Shown one piece after another: positions 8,937 to 17,264 of a stretch of DNA of 64,000 nucleotides (the stretch's first letter is position 1; each line of letters begins with the position of its first letter). Source of the DNA: Kluyvera ascorbata ATCC 33433 (lineage in GTDB: Bacteria > Pseudomonadota > Gammaproteobacteria > Enterobacterales > Enterobacteriaceae); the NCBI RefSeq assembly GCF_000735365.1, contig NZ_JMPL01000007.1:1-64000 (forward strand), written 5' to 3'. Position numbers and translations under genes: made by a program. The notes below the pieces were generated by a model that worked only from the letters and a program-made list of their open reading frames with translations, was not told the origin of the DNA and did not search any database.

Positions 8937-10193
8937 TCAGTAACGTCTCAGCAGCGGCAGTAACAGGAGGCAGCCCACCGCCGCCATCACCGCCAGAAAA
9001 ATCAGCCCGGAATCCATGCTGTGGGTAAAGGCAATGAGCGCCCCCATCACCGCAGGCGACAGCGCCCCGGCAAAGTTTCCCAGCCCGTTGAAGATGCCAC
9101 CGGCGGTAGCACTCACCCTTGGATGGGTAGCCTTCGCCAGCAGCGCGAAAATATTCGGGGCACCGGTTCCCCACATGAAGGTGCTGAAGCTCATCGCCGC
9201 GATAATTGCCAGCGGGGTATCGAGATGCATCACTACCGCCAGCCCCACGCCCGCACCCGCCATCGAGATAAAGCAGGCCGCCGCGCGTTTATCGACGCGG
9301 TCCGACAACCAGGCGCCAATCACTTCCCCCGCCAGCATGGCGATGAATGGCATCGACGACAGCCAGCCTGCGTGCTCAAGATGAATGCCTTTACCTTTAA
9401 TCAGGTAGCCCGGCAGCCAGCCGTTTATGCCCCATAGGTAGGTAAGAAACGCGATGTTAAAGATGCAGATAATCCAGAAGTGCAGGCTGACAAATAGCTC
9501 GCGGCGCGCCGCCCGGCGCACCTCCTGCGTCGCCTGCGCACTGGCAGGCTTGACGTCAAGGCGGATGCCGCGCAGACCAATACGCACAAAAATCAGCACC
9601 GGTACGGTCAGCATGGCCATCACGAAGAACGTGCTCTGCCAGCCAAACGTATTCAGTAACCATATGGACAACGGGAATCCAATCGCCGCGCCAACCGGCG
9701 TACCGAGCAGCCACAGCATGGTAGCCCGAGCCTGCAGGTGCTGCGGGAAATTGTGGCGGACAATGGCAAAGGCCAGTGGGAACAGCGGCCCTTCGGCAAC
9801 GCCGAGCAGGATGCGCAGTACGATCATCAGGGTGTAGTTATGGGTAAAACCCATCGCCACCATCAGCACACACCACACCGCCATCATGCCGGTGAGCAAG
9901 CGCAACGGCGCGATTTTGTCGCCCAGTCCGCTTAAAAATATCGAGGAAAAACCGTAGCTCAGCAAAAAAGCGCTCATCAGAATGCCGAGGCGAGTGGTAT
10001 CAAAATCAATGCCCATCGCCTGTTGAAAATGGCCGTCAGTAAACAGCGCGGCAATGCTAATTTTGTCGAAAAAAGCCAGCAGCACGCAGGACAGCAGCGA
10101 TAGAGGAATCGCCCAGCGAACCGCTTTTTCAGGCGTACAGATCCCCTCACCGCTCGCCGATACAGGCGCGGTGTTCGTCTCGAATGTGGCCAT
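8937..10193 (-). CDS. MFS transporter, anion:cation symporter type
   Basis: This 418-aa integral membrane protein has about twelve predicted membrane segments and the pattern of the ACS family of the major facilitator superfamily (RILLGVAEGPLFPLAF in the fourth segment region). ACS members carry organic and aromatic acids with protons. It starts MATFETNTAP after a strong GGGGGGA ribosome site. Being embedded in the operon, it is probably the inner-membrane importer for the pathway substrate. A second ACS-type gene lies divergent at 16050. Confidence 0.9.
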   Translation of the reverse strand: MATFETNTAPVSASGEGICTPEKAVRWAIPLSLLSCVLLAFFDKISIAALFTDGHFQQAMGIDFDTTRLGILMSAFLLSYGFSSIFLSGLGDKIAPLRLLTGMMAVWCVLMVAMGFTHNYTLMIVLRILLGVAEGPLFPLAFAIVRHNFPQHLQARATMLWLLGTPVGAAIGFPLSIWLLNTFGWQSTFFVMAMLTVPVLIFVRIGLRGIRLDVKPASAQATQEVRRAARRELFVSLHFWIICIFNIAFLTYLWGINGWLPGYLIKGKGIHLEHAGWLSSMPFIAMLAGEVIGAWLSDRVDKRAAACFISMAGAGVGLAVVMHLDTPLAIIAAMSFSTFMWGTGAPNIFALLAKATHPRVSATAGGIFNGLGNFAGALSPAVMGALIAFTHSMDSGLIFLAVMAAVGCLLLLPLLRRY

Positions 10194-10219
10194 TTATCCC
10201 CCCTGAGGGTGCGAGTTGG

Positions 10220-11407
10220 TTATCGCAATGACATCAGTGAAAAGGTTGGGTCAGCGAGCGGAACGTCTGACAGATCCCGTCCAGCGGCCATCCAGCGTTT
10301 CGCCAGCTTCACGGTGCGCGCATCGTTAAACGCCACCAGTTGCGTCAGTCGCCCGTTATCATCCAGCGAGAAGAAGAGCGCGTTTTCACGGACGACAGTT
10401 TTGCTACCCGCCTGCGGTATCCCGAGGATCTGGATGTTGTGCTGGTATTGATCCGACCACAGCCAGGGCGCTTCGTCATACCCGGCGGCATCGGCATTGA
10501 GCATCGCTTTTGCCGTTGCCACCGCCTGATTCTGCGCAAAAGCCCACGACTGAATGCACAGGCCGTACTGGTGATGCTCCGCCACGTCGCCAGCGGCGAA
10601 AATAGCCGGGTCCGATGTCCGCCCCTGCGCATCAACGACTACCCCGTGGTTGATATTCAGGCCCGCGTCGGCTGCCAGCTCAAGATTAAGCGTGACGCCA
10701 ATCCCCACCACCACTGCATCAAACGTTTCACGCTGCCCGTCGCAGTGGATTGTCGGCAGGCCGTGATTATCTTCAAGCTCCAGCGCGCCACAGCTGGTAC
10801 GGATATCGACGCCCTGTTCGCGATGCATCTCTGCCAGACGTGCAGAGACATCGGCACTCACCGAACGCATACAGAGCGCAGGCTGCTGCTCGAACAGCGT
10901 TACCGCCACACCGCTTTTACGCGCAGAAGCAGCAATTTCGAGCCCAATCCAGCCGCCGCCGACAATCGCCAGCGTTTTGCAGGCTGCCAGACGCCCTTTC
11001 AGCTGCTGCGCATCCTGCCAGTGACGCAGGGTGTACACCTGTGTATGTGCTGCCCACGCATTTCCCGGCACACGCGCCCGACCGCCGGTAGCAATCAATA
11101 GCTGGTCATAGTGAAGCGAATCACCGTTGCTTAAGGCGACCGTTTTTGTGTCGCGATGAATGGCCTCGGCCCGCAGCGGGCGATACCAGTTCAGGTTCAG
11201 CGCCTGCTGCACATCTTCACTGAACAGGCGCGGCAATGCGGCATCTGGCTCCAGCAGGGTGGCTTTAGAGAGCGGCGGGCGCTCGTAGAAATCCCACGCC
11301 TCTTCCGCCACCACACAAATCTCACCGTCGAAGCCTTCATCGCGCAGCGTTTTCGCCGCCCAGCCGCCCGCCTGGCCGCCGCCGATAATCACAATGCGCG
11401 ACGTCAT
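10220..11407 (-). CDS. FAD-dependent ferredoxin reductase of the ring-hydroxylating system
   Basis: This 395-aa protein starts MTSRIVIIGGGQAGGWAAKTL, with the ATG overlapping the stop of the dioxygenase gene by 4 bases. It has the FAD Rossmann motif GGGQAG, a second Rossmann motif GGGWIG for NADH, the ATGGRAR linker, and the C-terminal FAD motif DPAIFAAGDVA. Length and order match the HcaD/BphA4 class that passes electrons from NADH to a Rieske ferredoxin. The partner is most likely the ferredoxin encoded at 15309. An in-frame upstream extension exists but would lie inside the dioxygenase gene and lacks the Rossmann start. Confidence 0.9.
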   Translation of the reverse strand: MTSRIVIIGGGQAGGWAAKTLRDEGFDGEICVVAEEAWDFYERPPLSKATLLEPDAALPRLFSEDVQQALNLNWYRPLRAEAIHRDTKTVALSNGDSLHYDQLLIATGGRARVPGNAWAAHTQVYTLRHWQDAQQLKGRLAACKTLAIVGGGWIGLEIAASARKSGVAVTLFEQQPALCMRSVSADVSARLAEMHREQGVDIRTSCGALELEDNHGLPTIHCDGQRETFDAVVVGIGVTLNLELAADAGLNINHGVVVDAQGRTSDPAIFAAGDVAEHHQYGLCIQSWAFAQNQAVATAKAMLNADAAGYDEAPWLWSDQYQHNIQILGIPQAGSKTVVRENALFFSLDDNGRLTQLVAFNDARTVKLAKRWMAAGRDLSDVPLADPTFSLMSLR

Positions 11408-12330
11408 ACGACCTCCGTCTTCTTCTGCTGGCGACGCGTGTCGTGATCGATCCCACCTTCCACCGCCCACTCGGTAAAGGAGACCAGCGAATGCTCCAGC
11501 TCGCGCGGCTGCCAGTTTTCCGTCAGGTAGTCGTCGTTGGTGTAGTACTCAAACGCGCCGCCGGTTGGGCTGTTGACGTACCAGAAGTAGGCCGACGATA
11601 CCGGATGGCGGCCCGGCCCGATAAAGGTGCTCCAGGCATTTTTGTTCATGGCGATGCCGCCGCCGATCACTTCGTGGATATCGCGCACGGTAAAGGCCAC
11701 GTGGTTAAGGCCGCGCTTGCGGTTTGGCAGTTGCAGTAAAAAGAGATTATGGTGGCCACCGCGAGCTCCGCAGCGCAGGAATACCGCGCGGTTGATGTAG
11801 CGGTCGGACACCTGGAAACCCAGCACCTCGCGGTAGAATGCTTCTACCGCCGCTAGCTCCTCAACGAAGAACACCACGTGACCGACGTTGATAGGCTCCG
11901 CGCTGCTGTAGACTGGGCTCGGCGTATCAATGCGGCGCGCATCGCCCCACTGGTTAATCGGCTCAACGTTCAGCTCAACCGGCACCTGCTCGGTCACCTG
12001 CACCCGTAAAGTCATGCCGTTCGGGTCGCGGCACTCCAGGGCGCCATCCACCTCACGAAAGCCCGGCTGCTGGGCGAGTTTTGGCTTTAATGCTTCCAGC
12101 GCCTGTGCGCTGGCGACCGCCCAGGTCATGCGCCGCAAGGTATTACCCGCTTCAAATGCCGGAGGAAGATCCGGGCTTTCCGTCGGGTTTAGCTCGACGC
12201 GCGCGCCGCTCTGGGTGGTAAAACGCTGGCCGCTGGCATCGCCCTTCAGGCCAAAGTCGCGCATAAATTTGGCGCAGTGCGTCAGGCTGTCGACGCCAAA
12301 TTCCAGCTTTTCAATTCCGATTACGCTCAT
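11404..12330 (-). CDS. extradiol ring-cleavage dioxygenase, VOC/type I
   Basis: This 308-aa protein has two vicinal-oxygen-chelate domains. The C-terminal, catalytic domain carries the metal ligands in VGHVVFFVEEL (first His), GLNHVAFTV (second His) and GGAFEYYTND (Glu), plus supporting Tyr residues, as in type I extradiol dioxygenases of the BphC class. It starts MSVIGIEKLEFGVDS. These enzymes use Fe(II) and O2 to open a catechol-type ring next to the diol. Its place after the oxygenase and SDR genes fits cleavage of their product. Confidence 0.9.
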   Translation of the reverse strand: MSVIGIEKLEFGVDSLTHCAKFMRDFGLKGDASGQRFTTQSGARVELNPTESPDLPPAFEAGNTLRRMTWAVASAQALEALKPKLAQQPGFREVDGALECRDPNGMTLRVQVTEQVPVELNVEPINQWGDARRIDTPSPVYSSAEPINVGHVVFFVEELAAVEAFYREVLGFQVSDRYINRAVFLRCGARGGHHNLFLLQLPNRKRGLNHVAFTVRDIHEVIGGGIAMNKNAWSTFIGPGRHPVSSAYFWYVNSPTGGAFEYYTNDDYLTENWQPRELEHSLVSFTEWAVEGGIDHDTRRQQKKTEVV

Positions 12331-12418
12331 CGTTCGTTGCCTCATTTACCGTTCATCGCCCGAATTTAGGCGTAAAACATGCCCGACGCCGTCAAGCGCC
12401 TGGAGTTAATTAATTGAT

Positions 12419-13207
12419 TTAGCTCGCTTTAGAGAGATGCCCCAGGAAGCCGGAAATTTTATCCGCCGCCAGACTTACCTCGTTTTGCAGCCGTTCACGA
12501 CAGCTTTGCGGGATCTCTTCCGATGGCACCAGGATACTCACCACCGCCGCTACTTTGCCGCTGCGGTCGTACACCGGGTACACGATGGAAGAGATACCGT
12601 GGCGGTAGAACGATTCACCGATAACGTAGCCACGCGCTTTATCCTGCTGCACCATCTGCCATAACGCTTCACGCTCCTGCAACTGGCCCGGCGTATTGCC
12701 CGGCAGGCGCTCGTTCGGGAACAACTGTTCAAAATCAGCGCGGCTCAGGTCGGTCAGCAGCATACGGCCCAACGAGGTACAGTGGACCGGTAAGCGAGTC
12801 CCAATGCTCACCTGGTTGATACGCGAACCCGCGGCGCTGACGCGGGCAATATAGATGATGTCGCGCCCGTCGCGGATCGCCAGATGACTGCTGCACTGGC
12901 TGGTATCACGCAGTTGCTCAATCACCGGTTGCCCCACCTGCGCCACATCCAGCGACGCAATGTACTCAAAGCCCAGACGCAGCACGTTCATCCCCAGCGA
13001 GAAGGTATTGGTGCGGGTGTTACGCTCCAGAAACCCCATGTATTCCAGCGTCTGCACCACCCGATAGGCGGTTGCCTTTGGCATATCCACCAGCCGGTGT
13101 AGCTCGGCAAACGTCATTTCGCGATGCTGCTCGCCGAAGGCCAGCAGCAGCTGCAATCCGCGCTCGAGCCCCGGTACCAGATATTTCACTTCCTGACAGT
13201 TTGCCAT
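12419..13207 (-). CDS. IclR-family transcriptional regulator
   Basis: This 262-aa protein has the N-terminal winged helix-turn-helix of IclR regulators (about residues 10-70: PGLERGLQLLLAF, then MPKATAYRVVQTLEYMGFL) and a C-terminal effector domain (HCTSLGRMLL, GISSIVYPV). A GGAGTCGA ribosome site precedes the ATG. The gene is inside the operon it probably controls, between the two upper-pathway halves. The likely operators are the GTTTCAT-type palindromes at 15652-16017. The effector is probably the substrate or an early intermediate. Confidence 0.92.
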   Translation of the reverse strand: MANCQEVKYLVPGLERGLQLLLAFGEQHREMTFAELHRLVDMPKATAYRVVQTLEYMGFLERNTRTNTFSLGMNVLRLGFEYIASLDVAQVGQPVIEQLRDTSQCSSHLAIRDGRDIIYIARVSAAGSRINQVSIGTRLPVHCTSLGRMLLTDLSRADFEQLFPNERLPGNTPGQLQEREALWQMVQQDKARGYVIGESFYRHGISSIVYPVYDRSGKVAAVVSILVPSEEIPQSCRERLQNEVSLAADKISGFLGHLSKAS

Positions 13208-13221
13208 TTCGACTCCGACAC

Positions 13222-13971
13222 TCAGTTAAAGACAAAGCCGCCGTTGACCGGCACCAGTTGCCCGGTAATAAACCGCGACAAATCGCTAAGCAGCCATACC
13301 ACGCTGCCGGTGACATCTTCCGGCTGCTGTGCGCCGGTCAGCGCGCGACCGTTTTCATACAGCTGATGGCGCTCCGCTGGAACGTATTCCGTCGCCTCGA
13401 CGCGGGTCAGTCCCGGCGCAATGGCATTGATGCGAATCCGTTTTTCACCCAGTTCGCGGGCCATCGAGCGGGTCATCGCAATCACCGCCCCTTTGCTGGC
13501 GACGTAGGCCATCAGCCGCGGCGCGCCCCACAGTGCGGTATCGGAAGCAACGTTGACGATCCCCGCGCCTTCGCGCAGCAGCGGTACCGCCGCACGGGTC
13601 ACCAGCCAGGTGCCCTTTACGTTAACGGTCATGACGCGATCCCAGAGATCCGGATCGTAGTCGATCATATTTTTCCCGCCGACGCCGGTGGCCATCGCCG
13701 CGTTGTTCACCAAACCATCGATTGGCCCCACCGCACCGACGGCGCTGAATACCGCGTCGATTGACGCGGTATTCGCCAGATCGATAACGTGTGATTCGAT
13801 CGTGTAGCCCTGCTCTCGCAGACGGTGGGCGCTCTCGACCAATTCACCTTCAAGGATGTCGCACATCACCACCGCCGCACCTTGCTCGGCGCAGGCCTGG
13901 GCGAAGTGATACCCCAACCCACGAGCGGCACCGGTGACGACGATACGCTTGCCGTTCAGCAGGCCATTCAT
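13222..13971 (-). CDS. short-chain dehydrogenase, probable cis-dihydrodiol dehydrogenase
   Basis: This 249-aa SDR has the cofactor motif VTGAARGLG, the NNAA motif, the catalytic Ser in VASDTA, the canonical YVASK and a C-terminal GGFVFN. Its ATG overlaps the stop of the oxygenase alpha-subunit gene (TGATG), implying translational coupling. Immediately after a Rieske oxygenase gene, the usual role is rearomatisation of a cis-dihydrodiol to a catechol with NAD+. The exact substrate is not evident. Confidence 0.85.
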   Translation of the reverse strand: MNGLLNGKRIVVTGAARGLGYHFAQACAEQGAAVVMCDILEGELVESAHRLREQGYTIESHVIDLANTASIDAVFSAVGAVGPIDGLVNNAAMATGVGGKNMIDYDPDLWDRVMTVNVKGTWLVTRAAVPLLREGAGIVNVASDTALWGAPRLMAYVASKGAVIAMTRSMARELGEKRIRINAIAPGLTRVEATEYVPAERHQLYENGRALTGAQQPEDVTGSVVWLLSDLSRFITGQLVPVNGGFVFN

Positions 13972-14993
13972 CAGGCGGCTCCCTGCTGCTGCTCGCGAAC
14001 GGCCAACTGCTCTTTCGCCGCTTTTTGCATCATGCGACGCAGACGGGAAAGGCCAACGTCGTGCTGATAAAGGTACTCATGATCGCGCGCATCCGGTGCC
14101 ATACACTCCAGCACCACCCGGTCCTGCTCGAGCACTTCCCAGTGCAGTTTTTCCAGGCGATTGCGGTACATGAAGCGCCACATATCACGCTGCCAGCCCT
14201 GCACGCGGCGGATACGCCAGAAGAAGACGCGGCAGTTATCGTTGTCTTCCGGCACGACCATGCCGACGATAAAGAAGTGACCACCCGGCCCGAAACGTTT
14301 TTTATAAGGAATGGAGAGACGCATCCACAGCGCGCCGCTGTTGCCGAGCTCAACCCAGTCAAAGTTGACGCCGGTCTGGCCTTTTTTCTCGAAAACAAAG
14401 CCCGTTTTGGTCGGTTGCAGCACCATATCAGCCTTGCGGTCACCTTCTGCCATCGAGTGCGATGATGAGTGAAGATAGGTGCCATGCATCGGATCCATGA
14501 CGTTTTCCAGCGCGTACTGGTAGTTGCATTTCCACGCGGCGGTACACAGGAAGTTGCTGTAGTTTTCGGTGTCAGCCAGCTCTGCCGGGAAGCTCAGTTC
14601 ATCCGGCTGCTGGTCGGCTGTCACGCCGAACCACAGAAAAATAGCGCCGTGTGCTTCCTGTACGTTGTAGCTGCGCACGCACTGCTGGCCCACCAGCGGG
14701 CATTTATCGACGGCGGGGACATCTTTCACTTCGCCGTTGCCGGCGACTTCTACACCGTGATACCAGCAGGCAATGCGGTCGCCGAGGTTCCAGCCCATCG
14801 ACAAGCGCGCACCGCGGTGCGGGCAGCGATCTTCCAGCGCCTGAACCTGACCGTCCTTGTTACGCCAGACCACGATCTGCTCGCCAAGACGGGTGATCCC
14901 CACCGGGGCGGACTGCACTTCCCAGCTGGACAGTACCGGATACCAAAGGCCGCGCAGGCCTTTGTCGAGATAATGTTGTACGGTTGTCGTCAT
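13971..14993 (-). CDS. Rieske non-heme iron oxygenase, alpha (catalytic) subunit
   Basis: This 340-aa protein has a Rieske domain near residues 15-115 with CPHRGARLS and CWYHG supplying the 2Fe-2S ligands. A C-terminal catalytic domain contains the mononuclear iron motif NVMDPMHGTYLHSSSH (bridging Asp and two His). It activates O2 to hydroxylate an aromatic ring, receiving electrons from a ferredoxin. No beta-subunit gene is present, so it belongs to the alpha-only class. The partners in the operon are the ferredoxin at 15309 and the reductase at 10220. Confidence 0.93.
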   Translation of the reverse strand: MTTTVQHYLDKGLRGLWYPVLSSWEVQSAPVGITRLGEQIVVWRNKDGQVQALEDRCPHRGARLSMGWNLGDRIACWYHGVEVAGNGEVKDVPAVDKCPLVGQQCVRSYNVQEAHGAIFLWFGVTADQQPDELSFPAELADTENYSNFLCTAAWKCNYQYALENVMDPMHGTYLHSSSHSMAEGDRKADMVLQPTKTGFVFEKKGQTGVNFDWVELGNSGALWMRLSIPYKKRFGPGGHFFIVGMVVPEDNDNCRVFFWRIRRVQGWQRDMWRFMYRNRLEKLHWEVLEQDRVVLECMAPDARDHEYLYQHDVGLSRLRRMMQKAAKEQLAVREQQQGAA

Positions 14994-15003
14994 CGCCTTG
15001 CCC

Positions 15004-15312
15004 TCAGTAGCCGTTAACCTGTAAGAATGCTTCGAAGCTCGCGTCGCTCCACGGCTCGCCCTGCTGGTCGTGCATTTTACTGGCGTTAAGCCCGTTCACC
15101 AGCTCTGTCAGCGTTTCAGCCCCTTGCTCGAACAGTTCTTCCAGCGTGGCGATAAGCTTCAACTCCCAGTTTTCCGGAATACGGCTGCGGGTCTGCCAAA
15201 TCAGATTGCTGTAGTCGCCCGGTTTATGGATGGCGCCGTTTCCGCCTTCCGCCGGTGGGGCAAACTGACGGCTTTCCGGCAGCGCGGGGTTAAAGTCCAG
15301 GGTGTCACTCAT
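15004..15312 (-). CDS. small protein of unknown function, between ferredoxin and oxygenase genes
   Basis: This 102-aa protein has a Pro-rich N-terminal part (residues 1-35) and a helical C-terminal half (NWELKLIATLEELFEQGAETLTELVNGLN). I recall similar short proteins annotated as having a recombinase-like helix-turn-helix domain and found in Rieske oxygenase clusters; no such activity has been shown to my knowledge. The start overlaps the ferredoxin stop (ATGA) and an AGGAG ribosome site is present, so it is translated with the oxygenase parts. It could be a small subunit, a maturation factor or a regulator of the system. Confidence 0.85.
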   Translation of the reverse strand: MSDTLDFNPALPESRQFAPPAEGGNGAIHKPGDYSNLIWQTRSRIPENWELKLIATLEELFEQGAETLTELVNGLNASKMHDQQGEPWSDASFEAFLQVNGY

Positions 15313-15632
15313 GCCACGGTCTCCTCGATAAACGTAATCTGGATTTGGTTTTCAAATACCCGAACCGGGTAGCGGTTGAGGTTGCGCCCGCCGGGGCCAT
15401 GCAGGCACTGCCCGGTTTTGACATCAAAAACCGCCTCGTGCAGCGGGCACTCCACTTTGCCGTCCTCGACAAAACCCTGGCTCAGCAGCGCATAGGCATG
15501 CGGGCATACGTCTTCCAGCGCGTAGTACTCACCGTCAATCAAATAAACGCCGATCTCTTTACCTTCGACGTTGCCGCTAAAAGGGAAATCTTCCTGTACT
15601 TGCTCTGCATCACACACGCCTATCCAGCTCAT
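15309..15632 (-). CDS. Rieske-type ferredoxin, first gene of the catabolic operon
   Basis: This 107-aa protein has one Rieske 2Fe-2S site, CPHAYALLS and CPLHEAVFD, as in BphA3/HcaC-type ferredoxins. The start MSWIGVCDAEQV has a GGAGGA ribosome site eight bases upstream. The open frame extends 38 codons further, but that extension would cross the promoter palindrome at 15652 and is not credible. The protein carries electrons from the FAD reductase to the oxygenase. It is the first gene of the leftward operon. Confidence 0.92.
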   Translation of the reverse strand: MSWIGVCDAEQVQEDFPFSGNVEGKEIGVYLIDGEYYALEDVCPHAYALLSQGFVEDGKVECPLHEAVFDVKTGQCLHGPGGRNLNRYPVRVFENQIQITFIEETVA

Positions 15633-15651
15633 CGCGATCCTCCAGGCTTTT

Positions 15652-15667
15652 GTTTCATATATGAAAC
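15652..15667. promoter_or_regulatory. perfect palindromic operator at the head of the catabolic operon
   Basis: GTTTCATATATGAAAC is a perfect 16-bp palindrome, 20 bases before the ferredoxin ATG. Related sequences recur at 15922, 15969 and 16002 in the same intergenic region. The half-site GTTTCA is typical in style of IclR-family operators such as KdgR. The likely binder is the IclR protein encoded at 12419. The position would block transcript initiation or early elongation of the operon. Confidence 0.65.
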
Positions 15668-15921
15668 TCTGTTTCTTATTTAATACGGTCAATATAAAAG
15701 CGATGAATGTTTCGTCAAGCGCCAATGTGACGAACTTGTTAATCAATAGGTATTTAATTAGCTAAGTGTGCAAACGATCACGAAAAAATGCAGCGATATG
15801 AAATTTTCATCATCCGGCAAGTGAGAAATACATTTTATTGATGGTCTGTCATTTTTAAGAATAGATATTGACTTTTGAGGTAATTGCCCTCTAAAAAATT
15901 ATAAACCGAAGCTATTTCATG

Positions 15922-16017
15922 GTTTCACCAGTGAAACAAATTGAAATTTTATCCTTAAAATACAATGAGTTTCATATATGAACCATTTTAGGAACGTGAT
16001 AGTTTCATAGATAAAAA
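15922..16017. promoter_or_regulatory. cluster of three GTTTCA-type operator sites before the divergent MFS gene
   Basis: Three relatives of the 15652 palindrome lie here: GTTTCACCAGTGAAAC (15922-15937), GTTTCATATATGAACC (15969-15984) and GTTTCATAGATAAAAA (16002-16017, one good half-site). They are spaced 47 and 33 bases apart, start to start. The 280-base region between the divergent genes is otherwise AT-rich and should hold both promoters. The arrangement suggests that one regulator controls both directions. Confidence 0.6.
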
Positions 16018-16049
16018 TATAAACTTAAAAATCTATTAAGGTGGAAGTG

Positions 16050-17261
16050 ATGACGGCAAGATGGCAAGGCACAATCGCAATACTGTTATTAATAATTATT
16101 TCTTACGTCGATCGCGTAAATATCTCGGTGATGATTCTTAACCCTGATTTTGCCGCTCATTTTCAGTTAAATGAAAACAGAATGTTACAAGGAATGTTAA
16201 TGACATTCTTTCTTCTGGGTTATGGATTCTCGGCTTTACTGTTAACGCCAGTGATTGAAAGTCGTTGGAATTACCGACAGGGACTGCTGGGTAGCATTGC
16301 CGTGTGGGCGGTGGTGTGCGCCGTGTCACCGCTGCTCGGCTCGTTGATGGGCATGCTGATTGCACGCGTGATTCTGGGCGTTGCCGAAGGGCCGCTGTTC
16401 TCGCTCAAGACGCGCTTCATCAGCGATAACTTTAACGCTGATGAAATTGGCAAACCCAACGCCGTTACCGCGCTGGGGGTTTCGCTGGGGCTGGCGGTGG
16501 GCTTCCCGCTGGTCACCTGGCTGATGGCAAATCTGGGCTGGATGGGCTCTTTTTACGCGCTGGCGGTACTCAATCTGGTGCTAGGCGGCGGGCTCATCTG
16601 GCGTTTTCTTCCGGCACCGCGCGCCGCGGCAACGCGAGCAAAGTCGGGCATCAAAGAGACATTCACTCTGGCCTTAAGAACGCCCCTGCTCGGCTGGATC
16701 CTGCTGGTCGAGATTGCCACCCTCAGTTATTTATGGGGCAGCAGCGCCTGGCTTCCCGCCTGGCTGCGCGATGAGCACCATTTTTCACTGCATGCCACCG
16801 GTTTTCTGGCCGCCATACCGTTCTTACTGAGCCTCGGCTCCAAGTTCCTCGGTGGCGTGCTGCTCGACAAAATGCGCCCGGAACAAGCTCCGGTGCTGTT
16901 TGTCATCGGTGGATTGCTAACCGCGCTCTCCGTGCTGGCGCTGATGCTCAGCCATCAGCCTGCCTGGCTGGCGCTGTTTATGCTATCGGCAAACGTCTTC
17001 TGGGGACTACAGGGGGCGGCTATCCCTGCCGTCGTGCAGCATTACGCCGCGCGGGAAGCCGTGGGAAGCGCCTATGGGATCATTAACGGCATTGGCAATA
17101 TCTGTGCGGCGTTTATTCCGCTGCTGATGGGTATCGTGATGAAGTCGGTGGGGTCGGTCAGCTCGGGATTTTCGGTTCTGGTGGCATCGCAGATTGTGAC
17201 GCTACTTGCCGGAGGGATACTGCTGCTGCGCATGCGTCGCGCAGCAGCAGTAGGCGTTTAA
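16050..17261 (+). CDS. second MFS transporter, anion:cation symporter type
   Basis: This 403-aa membrane protein starts MTARWQGTIAILLLIIISYVDRVNISV. The ATG at 16050 has AAGGTGG eight bases upstream; a GTG nine bases earlier overlaps that ribosome site and is less likely. It has the ACS-family signature ARVILGVAEGPLFSLK and about twelve membrane segments. It resembles the operon's own MFS protein in layout. Divergent from the ferredoxin gene and sharing its operators, it may carry a related substrate or product, or act as an exporter. It ends three bases before the speB stop codon and converges with speB. Confidence 0.88.
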   Translation: MTARWQGTIAILLLIIISYVDRVNISVMILNPDFAAHFQLNENRMLQGMLMTFFLLGYGFSALLLTPVIESRWNYRQGLLGSIAVWAVVCAVSPLLGSLMGMLIARVILGVAEGPLFSLKTRFISDNFNADEIGKPNAVTALGVSLGLAVGFPLVTWLMANLGWMGSFYALAVLNLVLGGGLIWRFLPAPRAAATRAKSGIKETFTLALRTPLLGWILLVEIATLSYLWGSSAWLPAWLRDEHHFSLHATGFLAAIPFLLSLGSKFLGGVLLDKMRPEQAPVLFVIGGLLTALSVLALMLSHQPAWLALFMLSANVFWGLQGAAIPAVVQHYAAREAVGSAYGIINGIGNICAAFIPLLMGIVMKSVGSVSSGFSVLVASQIVTLLAGGILLLRMRRAAAVGV

Positions 17262-17264
17262 AAC

